From Nisaea sediminum (GTDB lineage Bacteria > Pseudomonadota > Alphaproteobacteria > Thalassobaculales > Thalassobaculaceae), in contig NZ_JACZCQ010000007.1 in assembly GCF_014904705.1 (NCBI RefSeq), positions 1-64,000 on the forward strand: 64,000 nt of DNA, given 5' to 3'. The translations under genes and the position numbers were made by a program. Shown here piece after piece: positions 35,048 through 43,672 of this stretch. Below the pieces are notes generated by a model that was not told the DNA's origin, did not search any database, and saw only the letters and a list, made by a program, of their open reading frames with translations. Each line of letters begins with the position of its first letter. Position 1 is the stretch's first letter.

Positions 35048-37727
35048 TCCCGAGGCGCACGCCGGTCTTGATCGCGCGCGGTTCTTCCGGAAGCGCAAAG
35101 GCTGGCCGTTCCGGTGTGATGGAAAGATTGGGGTTGTAGGCCGGATCGTCTTCCAGCAGGGCGCCCCAGCGCTCGACCATGAAGGCGCGTTCCTTGTCGT
35201 AGAGCGCGGCCTTCTCCGGCGTGATCACGGTTCCCCTCGAGGCGGACTCGTGGTGCACCAGCACCGCATGCGGAGTCCAGAGCACCCGGTATCCGGCCCG
35301 GCGGACGCGCAGGCAGAGGTCGATATCGCCGAAATCGACCGCCAGTGCCTCGTCAAATCCGCCAATCTTCTCAAAGATCTCACGGCGCATGACCATGCAG
35401 GCGCCGGTGACCGCGGAGAGGTTCTGTGCCTGCGTGGCACGGCCCCAGTAGCCGCCGTCATTCTCCGCGATCTTCAGGTTGGTATGCCGTGCGACATGGG
35501 CGCCTGCGAGAGCGATCCCCGCATGTTGAACGCTCCGGTCGGGATAGAGCAGCTTGGCACCGACAAGGCCGATCTCCGGGCGTGCCGACTCCGCGACCAT
35601 TTCCCTCAGCCAGTCCGGGTTGGCAGGCTCGATGTCGTTGTTGAGAAAACAGATATAGGCGCCCGTCGCTCCGGCCGCGCCGAGATTGCTGAGGCGGGAG
35701 AAGTTGAACGCACCCGCATCCTTCAGCACGGTGACGTTGGCCCGGCGTTCCAGCCCGTCGAGATAGCGCAGGGTGGCGCCGTCGTCGCTGCCATTGTCGA
35801 CGATGCGGATCTCCAGATCCGGATAGTCGGTCTGGTCGAGCAGCCCGTCGATGCAGGTACGCAGCAGGCCGAGCCGGTTCTTCGTCGGGATGACGACGGA
35901 AACGCGCGCATCGGCGGGCAGGGGACGGACGAGGCGCCAGCGGCCGCCTCTGAGCTCGGCGCGCGCGTCCGAACCGCGCCGTTCCAGCGCATCGCGGATG
36001 ACCCGGCCGGTGGCGGCCAGCGCGTAGGGCTTGGTTTCGACCGAGGCGGCGGTGGAATTCGCCGTCGCCCGCCAGTGATAGAGGATGCGCGGGACATGCC
36101 CGATCCGCTCCGGTGCGCTCCGTTCCGCCACGCGCTGCACGAGATCGTGGTCCTGGCTGCCTTCGAGGCCGAGGCGGAAGCCGCCGACCTCTTCCGCCAA
36201 TGACCGGCGGATCACACTGAGATGGCAGATGTAATTGGAGACGAGGGACAGGTCCGGGTCCCAGGCCGGCTTGAAATGGGGCGAGAAGCGGGTGCCCTGA
36301 TCGTCGATCTTGTCCTCGTCCGAATAGATGAGATCGAGCTCGGGATGCGCCGCCAGCGCCCGTGCCATTTCAGCCAACGCATCCGGCGCCAGACAATCGT
36401 CATGGTCCAGGAGGCCGATAAAGGTTCCGCGCGCGATTTCGAGCGCCGAATTCGACGCGGCCGAGATATGTCCGTTCTCCGGTCGCAAGACCAGTTTCAC
36501 GCGGGGCTCCTGCGCGGCAGCCTCCTTCAGGACCCGGATGACGTCCGCATCCGTCGAGGCGTCGTCGGCAAGGCAGAGCTCCCAGTCATCGAAGCTCTGC
36601 TCCAGAACGGAGGCGATGGCATCGCGCAGATGACCGGGTTCTGGATTGTAGACTGGCAGCAGCACGGAAAAGAGCGGGGTGTCGCTGGCGGCTGCGGTCA
36701 CCGGCGCGCGCGTCTCTTCGAGCGCGGCGCGTTTTCCTAGCCATTCCTGATACTGCGTTTTCGGCAGCGCGGCGCCGTCTGAACCACAGCGTCGATGTGC
36801 CTCGGCTGCGAGCAGGAGCAGTTCGTCGGGCGGCGTCGCGTCGGCATTGATTTCGCCCAGCACCTCCAGCGCCCGCTCCGGCCGACCCGCGCCGAGCAGC
36901 GCCCGCATGTAGAGCATCGCCGGTTCGAGATCCCGGCGGCTGACGCACCACCAGCGGGCGGCCGCGGCCGCATCACCGGTTCGCGCGGAGCCGACGAGCC
37001 CGCGCGCCGCTTTCGGATCGACGAGCTGCGATTTCCGCGTGCTGGTCTCCGCACCCGGTTTGCCGAGGCGTCGGCGGAGCTGCGCCTGGCGGGCTAGCGC
37101 GGGCCCGTTCAGCGGGCGGACCGCGAGGCTGCGGGCGAGATGGGCAAGACCTTCCTCGCGGTCACCAAGCGCCGGCTCGAGTACGGAGAGATTGAACCAT
37201 GCATCCGCGGCTTCCGGCCGCAGCAGCGCCTCGCGACGGAAGGCACGAACGGACTCGGAGAGCCGGCCGGCACCGTGCAGCGCCGCCGCGTGGCGCGCGT
37301 GGGCCGCCGGGTTCAGGCCATCGAGACGGGCTGCCTCGCCATAGCGCCGGAGGCTTTTGCCCGGTTGCTTCGTCTCGGCATAGATCCAGCCGAGCAGTTC
37401 GGCCGTTCCTGGGTGATAGGGCAGGATAGTGCGTAGCCGCTCGTACTGCCGCGCCGCCTTGAGGGACGGGCCGGGGGCACCCTCGAGATCGGCAAAGAGG
37501 GCGAGCGCTGTCGGGTTGGCGGGTTGACGCAACAGTGCGCGTTGCCAAGCTTTCTGCGCCCCGTCCGGGCGGCCGCTACGGGCTTCGATCTGGCCGAGAT
37601 GGATCAGCGCGGCCGCATCGTCCTTTGCGGTGCGCGCGACACGCCGGAACAGCTCGGCCGCATCCTCAGCACGCCCGTCTGCGAGCGCCGCCTGCGCCTG
37701 TCGGAAGGCTTCGGCGGCACCCAGCAT
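35040..37727 (-). CDS. TPR protein with two family 2 glycosyltransferase domains
   Basis: 895-residue multidomain protein. Residues ~1-330 are TPR-type helical repeats (AEDAAELFRRVARTAKDDAAALIHLGQ and similar). Two GT-A domains follow. The first (~345-580) has FSVLLPVYNPEPGHLRDAI, LADDASTDADV and IGLLDHDDCLAPDA. The second (~605-860) has VSVVIPTKNRLGLLRTCIDG, IRIVDNGSDDG and ICFLNNDIEPANPDW. Both metal motifs (DHDD, NND) are present, so both may be active. Tandem GT2 enzymes often add alternating residues to O-antigen or rhamnan-type chains; the TPR part may dock to a partner. Upstream of it on the same strand, 6 bases away, is aspS. Confidence 0.88.
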   Translation of the reverse strand: MLGAAEAFRQAQAALADGRAEDAAELFRRVARTAKDDAAALIHLGQIEARSGRPDGAQKAWQRALLRQPANPTALALFADLEGAPGPSLKAARQYERLRTILPYHPGTAELLGWIYAETKQPGKSLRRYGEAARLDGLNPAAHARHAAALHGAGRLSESVRAFRREALLRPEAADAWFNLSVLEPALGDREEGLAHLARSLAVRPLNGPALARQAQLRRRLGKPGAETSTRKSQLVDPKAARGLVGSARTGDAAAAARWWCVSRRDLEPAMLYMRALLGAGRPERALEVLGEINADATPPDELLLLAAEAHRRCGSDGAALPKTQYQEWLGKRAALEETRAPVTAAASDTPLFSVLLPVYNPEPGHLRDAIASVLEQSFDDWELCLADDASTDADVIRVLKEAAAQEPRVKLVLRPENGHISAASNSALEIARGTFIGLLDHDDCLAPDALAEMARALAAHPELDLIYSDEDKIDDQGTRFSPHFKPAWDPDLSLVSNYICHLSVIRRSLAEEVGGFRLGLEGSQDHDLVQRVAERSAPERIGHVPRILYHWRATANSTAASVETKPYALAATGRVIRDALERRGSDARAELRGGRWRLVRPLPADARVSVVIPTKNRLGLLRTCIDGLLDQTDYPDLEIRIVDNGSDDGATLRYLDGLERRANVTVLKDAGAFNFSRLSNLGAAGATGAYICFLNNDIEPANPDWLREMVAESARPEIGLVGAKLLYPDRSVQHAGIALAGAHVARHTNLKIAENDGGYWGRATQAQNLSAVTGACMVMRREIFEKIGGFDEALAVDFGDIDLCLRVRRAGYRVLWTPHAVLVHHESASRGTVITPEKAALYDKERAFMVERWGALLEDDPAYNPNLSITPERPAFALPEEPRAIKTGVRLGTI

Positions 37728-37733
37728 CGGTCC

Positions 37734-39509
37734 TTATCCGGCGGCCGGTTTCGGCGGCAGCGCGAGGCGGATGTTCAGTTCCTTCAGATGCTCCGGCGTC
37801 GCCTCGCTCGGCGCGCCCATCATCAGGTCCTCGGCCCGCTGGTTCAGCGGGAAGAGGATGACCTCGCGGATGTTCGGCTCCTTTGCCAGCAGCATAACGA
37901 TCCGGTCGATGCCCGGCGCGATGCCGCCGTGCGGCGGGGCACCGTACTTGAAGGCGTTCAACATGCCGCGGAACTTGTCTTCCAGCACCTCGGCCGAATA
38001 GCCGGCGATCGCGAAGGCCTTGTACATGACCTCCGGCAGATGGTTCCGGATCGCGCCCGAGCTGAGCTCAAGACCGTTGCAGACGATGTCGTACTGGTAG
38101 GCGAGGATATCGAGCGGGTTCTCGTTTTCCAGCGCCGCGAGGCCGCCCTGCGGCATGGAGAACGGGTTGTGCGAGAAGTCGATCTTCCCGGTTGCCTCGT
38201 CCAGCTCGTACATCGGGTAGTCGACGATCCAGCAGAGCCGGAAGGTGTCCTTCTCGACGATGTCGAGATCGTTGCCGAGCTTCACGCGGGCCGTGCCTGC
38301 GAGCTTGGCGGCTTCGCTTTCCTTGCCGGCGGAGAAGAAGATGGCGTCGCCGTCTCCCATGCCGGTCTGTTCCTTGAGGGCGGCGATCTTCTCCGGCGTC
38401 AGGCGGTTCGCGATCGGGCCGCGGGCCTCGCCCTCGCCGAAGATGATGTAGCCCATGCCCGGCGCGCCTTCGCCCTGCGCCCAGCTGTTCATCCGGTCGC
38501 AGATCGCCCGGCTGCCGCATTTCGGACCCGGCACCGCGCGGACCACACCGCCGCCGGCGATGACCTTGGCGAAGACGGCGAAATCGCTGTCGCGGAAGAT
38601 CTCGGTGACGTCGGAGATCTCTATCGGAATGCGCAGGTCCGGCTTGTCGTTACCGTATTTGAGCATCGACTCCTTGTAGGGGATGCGCGGGAACGGGCCC
38701 GGCACCTTCCAGTCGGAGAATTCCTCGAACACCCCCGCCATGACCGGCTCGATCGCCTGGAAGACGTCTTCCTGCTCGACGAAGCTCATCTCGACATCGA
38801 GCTGGTAGAATTCGCCCGGCGAGCGGTCTGCCCGGCTGTCCTCGTCGCGGAAGCAGGGCGCGATCTGGAAGTAGCGGTCGAAGCCGGAGACCATGATCAG
38901 CTGTTTGAACTGCTGCGGCGCCTGCGGCAGGGCGTAGAACTTGCCCGGATGCTGGCGGGCCGGCACCAGGAAGTCGCGCGCGCCTTCCGGCGAGGAGGCG
39001 GTCAGGATCGGCGTCTGGAACTCGAAGAATCCCTGCTCGACCATGCGGCGGCGGATCGAGGAGACGACCTTGCTACGCAGCATGATGTTGTTGTGGATGC
39101 GCTCGCGGCGCAGGTCCAGGAAGCGGTAGCGCAGGCGGGTCTCCTCGCCGGCATCCTCGTCCGCGTTGACCTGCAGCGGCAGCACTTCGGCGGTGGACTG
39201 GACCTCGATCTCGTCGATACGGAGCTCGATATGGCCGGTCGGCAGCTTCTCGTTGACCGTCTCGTCGGTCCGCTTCACGACCCGTCCGGTGATCGTCACC
39301 ACGCTCTCGACGCGGAGCTTCTCGACGGTCTTGAAGGTCTCGTCCTCGATATCGACCACGCACTGCGTCAGGCCGTAATGGTCGCGCAGGTCGATGAAGA
39401 CCAGCTGGCCGTGATCGCGACGGCGGTGGATCCAGCCGGAAAGGCGGACGGTTTCGCCGACATGGTCTTGGCGGAGATCGTTACAGGTATGGCTGCGATA
39501 GCGATGCAT
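37734..39509 (-). CDS. aspS: Aspartyl-tRNA synthetase
   Basis: 591-residue class IIb synthetase of bacterial type. N-terminal anticodon-binding OB fold ([18 protein letters not shown]), class II motif 2 [19 protein letters not shown], the bacterial GAD insertion, and motif 3 [12 protein letters not shown]. His33 in RRRDHG is the residue found in non-discriminating enzymes that also charge tRNA-Asn, rather than the Leu of E. coli; whether this one is non-discriminating is an inference. Starts at ATG 39509. It is unexpected to find it embedded among surface-glycan genes, and it ends 6 bases before the TPR-GT gene begins. Confidence 0.96.
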   Translation of the reverse strand: MHRYRSHTCNDLRQDHVGETVRLSGWIHRRRDHGQLVFIDLRDHYGLTQCVVDIEDETFKTVEKLRVESVVTITGRVVKRTDETVNEKLPTGHIELRIDEIEVQSTAEVLPLQVNADEDAGEETRLRYRFLDLRRERIHNNIMLRSKVVSSIRRRMVEQGFFEFQTPILTASSPEGARDFLVPARQHPGKFYALPQAPQQFKQLIMVSGFDRYFQIAPCFRDEDSRADRSPGEFYQLDVEMSFVEQEDVFQAIEPVMAGVFEEFSDWKVPGPFPRIPYKESMLKYGNDKPDLRIPIEISDVTEIFRDSDFAVFAKVIAGGGVVRAVPGPKCGSRAICDRMNSWAQGEGAPGMGYIIFGEGEARGPIANRLTPEKIAALKEQTGMGDGDAIFFSAGKESEAAKLAGTARVKLGNDLDIVEKDTFRLCWIVDYPMYELDEATGKIDFSHNPFSMPQGGLAALENENPLDILAYQYDIVCNGLELSSGAIRNHLPEVMYKAFAIAGYSAEVLEDKFRGMLNAFKYGAPPHGGIAPGIDRIVMLLAKEPNIREVILFPLNQRAEDLMMGAPSEATPEHLKELNIRLALPPKPAAG

Positions 39510-39606
39510 GACAGATCAATCTTTTCGGAAATTCGCGCGCGGCATCTCCTAACGCGCGGCGCCGCGCCCGGCAAAGGAAAAATGACGGAAACGGCCTGCT
39601 CTCGGG

Positions 39607-40848
39607 TCAGACGACCTCGAAAGTCACGCTGCTCGAATCGGAATAGCCGATCAGGTCGATCCGCGTGCCGCTGCTCAGCCGGATCACCGTATCGCCGAAG
39701 CTGTCGACTGTGACGCTCGTCGTGGTGACGCCGCTGGCGAGCTGTATCGCGTCCTCGGCCTGATAGCCGTGGATATAGTCCCAGCCTTCGTTGCTGTTGG
39801 CATAGCTGAACTTGTCTGCACCGAGATTGCCGTAAAGGTCGTCGTATCCGGCGCCGCCGGAGATCGTGTCCGCGTCCTGGCCGCCGAAGATCGTGTCGGC
39901 GCCGGCATCGCCGTTGATGATGTCGCTGCCGTGATTGCCGTAGAGGATGTCGTTGCCGTCGCCGCCGGAAATCGTGTCCGAGCCTTCCCGTTGGGCGAGC
40001 GGGCTGCCGCTGGTCGGGCCGTTGTTCTGGCCGCCGAAGATGGTGTCGTTGCCGCTGCCACCGAAGAGCAGGTCGGTTTCCTTGTTGCCGTAGATCAGGT
40101 CGTTGCCGCTGCCGCCCGAGATCGTGTCGCTGCCGCCCGCGCCGCTCAGGATGTCGTCCGCCGAGCTGCCGAACAGGCTGTCGGCGCTTTCGGAGCCAAC
40201 GGTTCCGGTCGTGGTCGTGCCAGATCCGGCGGCGCCGTAGAGCGACTGGATGACCTCGATGTCGTAGCTCGTGACGGTCGAGAGCGAGGTGTCGAGGAAG
40301 GTCGACATGATCGAGGGGGTATGATTGATGTGATCGAGGCCCAGCCCGTGCCCGGCTTCGTGGATCGCGGTCGAGAGGAAGTACTCGGTGTCCGCCTGGT
40401 CCATGAAGATGACGACGGAGTCCGTGCCGGAGACCATCCGGCCGTCCTGTCCGACATCGATGTAGTAGGCGGTCCCGAGCACGCCGCCGGAGCCGTCGGA
40501 GTTCGGTTCCCAGGCGATCACCCAGTCCGCGTTGGCGGCGCTGGTTTCGCTGAAGGTGATGTTGGCGACATTGCTCCAGGTCGCCATCGCGCTCTCGAAA
40601 CGGGCCTGATAGGTACTGTCGAAACTGCTGTAGCCGAGAGACGAGCCGTCGAACGAGTAATTGATCGTGGTCGTCCAGGTGAAACCGAGCACGTCGGAGG
40701 AGCGGACGGCGAGCCCGCCCTCGCTCGCGCGCTGCAGATCGATCGAACGGGCCTCGGAGAGCCCGTGGTCGTGGCTGTACTGCCCTTCGAGGCCGACGCT
40801 GTGCCCTTCGGATGCTCCTGTGAGACCGGTACCGTTGTCGCTTGTCAT
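39607..40848 (-). CDS. M10-type metalloprotease with RTX repeats
   Basis: 413-residue secreted zinc protease. The catalytic motif HEAGHGLGLDH occupies residues 163-173 and the Met-turn SIMS is at about 179-182, as in metzincins of the serralysin/matrixin type. Residues ~225-350 are RTX nonapeptides (GGSGNDTIFGG and similar), and the tail SVTFEVV resembles the short hydrophobic ends of type I secretion substrates. No signal peptide is seen, in keeping with ABC-type export. The N-terminal ~45 residues could be a propeptide. No T1SS or inhibitor gene is adjacent. ATG 40848. Confidence 0.88.
   Translation of the reverse strand: MTSDNGTGLTGASEGHSVGLEGQYSHDHGLSEARSIDLQRASEGGLAVRSSDVLGFTWTTTINYSFDGSSLGYSSFDSTYQARFESAMATWSNVANITFSETSAANADWVIAWEPNSDGSGGVLGTAYYIDVGQDGRMVSGTDSVVIFMDQADTEYFLSTAIHEAGHGLGLDHINHTPSIMSTFLDTSLSTVTSYDIEVIQSLYGAAGSGTTTTGTVGSESADSLFGSSADDILSGAGGSDTISGGSGNDLIYGNKETDLLFGGSGNDTIFGGQNNGPTSGSPLAQREGSDTISGGDGNDILYGNHGSDIINGDAGADTIFGGQDADTISGGAGYDDLYGNLGADKFSYANSNEGWDYIHGYQAEDAIQLASGVTTTSVTVDSFGDTVIRLSSGTRIDLIGYSDSSSVTFEVV
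39790..40140 (-). repeat. RTX nonapeptide array of the M10 protease
   Basis: Degenerate 27-base coding periodicity encoding GGxGxDxxx pairs, with one interruption of about 12 residues (QNNGPTSGSPLAQREG). Confidence 0.75.
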
Positions 40849-40973
40849 TTGCTGACCCTACGCCTCTCCGTGCGCAGATTGACCGCAGATTTCCTTAAAA
40901 TTCATTAAGGTAATGTGCGGCAGAGGGCCCGATCTTCCAGTGGCCGATCCCACATCGCGATGCGCGCGATCGA

Positions 40974-42035
40974 TCAGAAGGCGGGCGTCGGTCGGATGAA
41001 GCCCACCAGCGTGCCGGCCCAGTTGCGGACCTCCTGCGAACAGGCCGCTTCGATGCGGGCTTTCTGGGCCTCGTCGATCACGCCGAGCCGGACCAGAACG
41101 GCGAGCACGGCCGCATGGGACGCCCGGCCCGCGCCGTCGTCGATCTTGATCGCGACACCGAGGCCTTTTTCCGGAATGGCGGCGGTGTAGTAGCCCTCCG
41201 CTCCGCCCTTCAGGATGCAGCTCTCGCCGGTCTCCGCCAGCACCACGGAATTGAACTGTCCGGTGCCGGAGAGCATCAGCGGATTGGCCGCGCAGGCCTT
41301 GGCGACGCGGCGGCAGGCGGCGGCGCGCTCGGGGGAGAGGCCGTCCGGCGCTGCGAAACGGGCCATGGCATAGGCGATGCCGCGCAGCGGCGCCCCGAAG
41401 ACCGGGATGCCGCAGCCGTCGACACCGCGCGCCGTGCGGGAGAGATCCATCCCGCCCATCTCGCCGATCAGCTCGATCAGCCGGGTCTGCACCGGATGGT
41501 CCGCCGCCGTATAGCCTTTGGTCGGCTCGCCCAGATGTACCGCCGTGGTCAGCATGCCGGAATGCTTGCCGGAACAGTTGTTATGCGCCCGGGTCGGCTC
41601 CGTGCCTGCCCTGATCAGGGCATGGGCGGCCTTCTCGCTGTAGGGCAATTGCGGGCCGCATTCGAGATCGTCGACCGAGAGTCCGAGCCGGGCGAGCCAG
41701 GGGACGACTTTATCCGTGTGGATCGGTTCGCCCGCATGGGAGGCGCAGCAGAGCGCGATCTCGGCTTCGGAGAGATTGAAGGCGTCGGCCGCCCCGCTCT
41801 CGATCACCGGCAGGGTCTGCAGCGGCTTGATCGCTGAGCGCGGATAGGTCGGGCGCTCGACGTCGCCGAGGCGGAGCACGTCCTTGCCGCTCGCGTCGAC
41901 CACGGAGACGATGCCGCGATGCACGGACTCGACCATGTCGCCGCGCGTGACCTCGATCAGCAGGGGGGCGGCATCGACGTCCGAAATGTGCGTGCGCACG
42001 ATGCGATCGTCAGCGGCGAGGCTGTCGGGGCTCAT
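40974..42035 (-). CDS. L-asparaginase, ReAV (asparaginase II, plant-independent) type
   Basis: 353-residue member of the asparaginase family typified by Rhizobium etli AnsA/ReAV, unrelated to the E. coli type I/II enzymes. YPRSAIKPLQTLPV holds the Ser-x2-Lys pair and AHNNCSGKHSGMLTTAVHLG the Cys/Lys site characteristic of the family; GVDGCGIPVFGAPL and NPLMLSGTGQFNSVVL follow. It should hydrolyse asparagine to aspartate and ammonia in the cytosol. Divergent from the SpoU methyltransferase gene. Other asparaginase genes are not in the window. Confidence 0.88.
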   Translation of the reverse strand: MSPDSLAADDRIVRTHISDVDAAPLLIEVTRGDMVESVHRGIVSVVDASGKDVLRLGDVERPTYPRSAIKPLQTLPVIESGAADAFNLSEAEIALCCASHAGEPIHTDKVVPWLARLGLSVDDLECGPQLPYSEKAAHALIRAGTEPTRAHNNCSGKHSGMLTTAVHLGEPTKGYTAADHPVQTRLIELIGEMGGMDLSRTARGVDGCGIPVFGAPLRGIAYAMARFAAPDGLSPERAAACRRVAKACAANPLMLSGTGQFNSVVLAETGESCILKGGAEGYYTAAIPEKGLGVAIKIDDGAGRASHAAVLAVLVRLGVIDEAQKARIEAACSQEVRNWAGTLVGFIRPTPAF

Positions 42036-42138
42036 GGGGCGTCTCCTGATATGTCATGGTTTTGTCCGGCTCTGCGGCCGGTCTCCGTGCAGTCATGGCA
42101 ACTTGCCTTGGAGCAGGGGTTTGTGCAACACCGTCGCG

Positions 42139-42726
42139 ATGCGAGGATATTTCGGAGTGGGCGTCGAGGGGATCAGCAAATCCCGGAACGCCGGTGCGAT
42201 CTACAGGACGGCGCATGCCTTCGGCGCCAGCTTTGCGTTCAGCGTGCAGGCGGCGATCTCGCTGCAGGAGCTGAACCAGGTGGACACGTCGGGAACGGCG
42301 GACTCCCTGCCCTTCTATCATTTCGACACGGTCGAGGAGATGCTGCTGCCGCGGGGCTGCGCCCTGGTCGGTATCGAGATCACCGACGATGCGGTGGTTC
42401 TGCCGAGCTTCCAGCATCCGAAGAACGCGGCCTATGTGCTCGGTTCCGAGCGCGGTGGTTTGACGGAAGAGATGATCGCGCGCTGCGATCACATCGTGAA
42501 GATCCCGACCAAGTTCTCGCTCAATGTCGGTCTCGCCGCCGCGCTGGTGATGTACGACCGCCAGACCTCGCTCGGCAATTTCGCCCGCCGTCCGGTCATG
42601 CCGGGCGGGCCGACCGAGCCGCAGCCGGGCAAGGTGCCCGGTTTCGGGCCACCGCTCTGGGTGCGCAAGAAGCGCAAGCGGGACGCGGTTTCCAAGGCGG
42701 AAAGCGGCGGATCGTACAGTACCTGA
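42139..42726 (+). CDS. RNA 2'-O-methyltransferase, SpoU/TrmH family
   Basis: 195-residue SPOUT enzyme. NAGAIYRTAHAFGASF is motif 1 (with the catalytic Arg), YVLGSERGGLTEEMIARCD motif 2 and LNVGLAAALVMYDR motif 3 of the AdoMet-binding knot. It methylates the 2'-O of a tRNA or rRNA nucleotide; which one cannot be told. There is no N-terminal substrate-binding domain beyond the core. The C-terminal ~45 residues are Pro/Lys/Arg-rich. ATG 42139 gives the family start MRGYFGVG, although the ribosome-binding site is weak. Confidence 0.87.
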   Translation: MRGYFGVGVEGISKSRNAGAIYRTAHAFGASFAFSVQAAISLQELNQVDTSGTADSLPFYHFDTVEEMLLPRGCALVGIEITDDAVVLPSFQHPKNAAYVLGSERGGLTEEMIARCDHIVKIPTKFSLNVGLAAALVMYDRQTSLGNFARRPVMPGGPTEPQPGKVPGFGPPLWVRKKRKRDAVSKAESGGSYST

Positions 42727-42786
42727 GATTGTATTTGGATTTACGCGCGTGCTAGATAGCTCGTCTTTTTGGATCTGGGAGTACCA

Positions 42787-43599
42787 ATGCGCGTCTCGAT
42801 CTCAAATATCGCTTGGAATAGAGAAGAATTTGACCGGATGCTAGACGTTGTCTCCGAAGCAGGAGGCGATGCGATCGAACTGGCGCCCAACTCGATCTGG
42901 CAGGAGCCGATCAAGTCAAGCCCTAAGGAACGAAAAGAGTTCATGAACCGGGTTTCCCGGGCAGGCCTTGATGTTTCCGGGTTCCACGCCTTGCTTTTCA
43001 CCCGCCCGGATCTTGCTCTGTTCCGGGACAAAGCCTCCAGCCGGGAGTATGCGGACTACCTGATCGCGCTCGGTAATCTCGCCGTTGATCTCGAGGCCGG
43101 CGCAATGGTTCTCGGTTCACCCAGAAACCGTGCTCGCGGTTCGCTGGGCCTGGACGAAGCCTGGTCATGGGCAGTCGAGAGCTTCAGGTATGTCGCCGAG
43201 GAACTTGAAAAGGCCGGTGAGGTCGATCTGTGTATCGAACCGCTCGCACCTTCGGAAACGGACTTCATTTCCTCCGTCGCAGAGGGATGGGATCTCGCCG
43301 CAGCCGTGGACCATAAGAGATTCGGTCTGCTCATCGACACCAAGGCCGTGTTCGAGAGTGAGGCGGATCCGCTCGGCACGATCTCCGGTTTCGGGGCCAG
43401 GGCGCGCCATTTTCATATCTCGAACCCGGGGCTCGGACCGGTTTACAACGGCGAGATCGATCATGCGGCTGTCGGTAAAGCGCTTCGAGGCGCAGGGTAC
43501 AAGCGCTATGTTACGATCGAGATGAGGCGCCTCGAGGCGCCGAACGAAGCGCATGTTCGGAAAGCCCTTCAGTATGCGAAAAGCAGTTACCTGTCGTAA
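42787..43599 (+). CDS. Sugar phosphate isomerase/epimerase-like TIM barrel
   Basis: 270-residue AP-endonuclease-2/xylose-isomerase-like barrel. MRVSISNIAWNREEFDRML, GGDAIELAPNSIW, LDVSGFHALLF and the metal-binding glutamate/histidine strands VDLCIEPLAPSET, LLIDTKA and HISNPGLGP..YVTIEMRR are in the expected order. Such enzymes isomerise keto-/aldo-sugars or act as dehydratases. The start has GGGAG just upstream. It is the first gene of the + strand cluster that includes two B12-type radical SAM enzymes, so it probably supplies or remodels a sugar precursor; substrate unknown. Confidence 0.8.
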   Translation: MRVSISNIAWNREEFDRMLDVVSEAGGDAIELAPNSIWQEPIKSSPKERKEFMNRVSRAGLDVSGFHALLFTRPDLALFRDKASSREYADYLIALGNLAVDLEAGAMVLGSPRNRARGSLGLDEAWSWAVESFRYVAEELEKAGEVDLCIEPLAPSETDFISSVAEGWDLAAAVDHKRFGLLIDTKAVFESEADPLGTISGFGARARHFHISNPGLGPVYNGEIDHAAVGKALRGAGYKRYVTIEMRRLEAPNEAHVRKALQYAKSSYLS

Positions 43600-43672
43600 C
43601 GGCAATTGAAGTAGACAGGGGTCCGGGTTCCGACGCTTCGGCGTTTCCGGGCAGCAAGCAGTAGGGAATGTA

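Noticed and set aside
37524-39713. 729-residue + strand frame
   Set aside because: Antisense to aspS; no recognisable domain.
43631-43650. Small UUCG-loop hairpin before the first B12-type radical SAM gene
   Set aside because: Stem of about five pairs and no T-tract; likely chance in GC-rich DNA.
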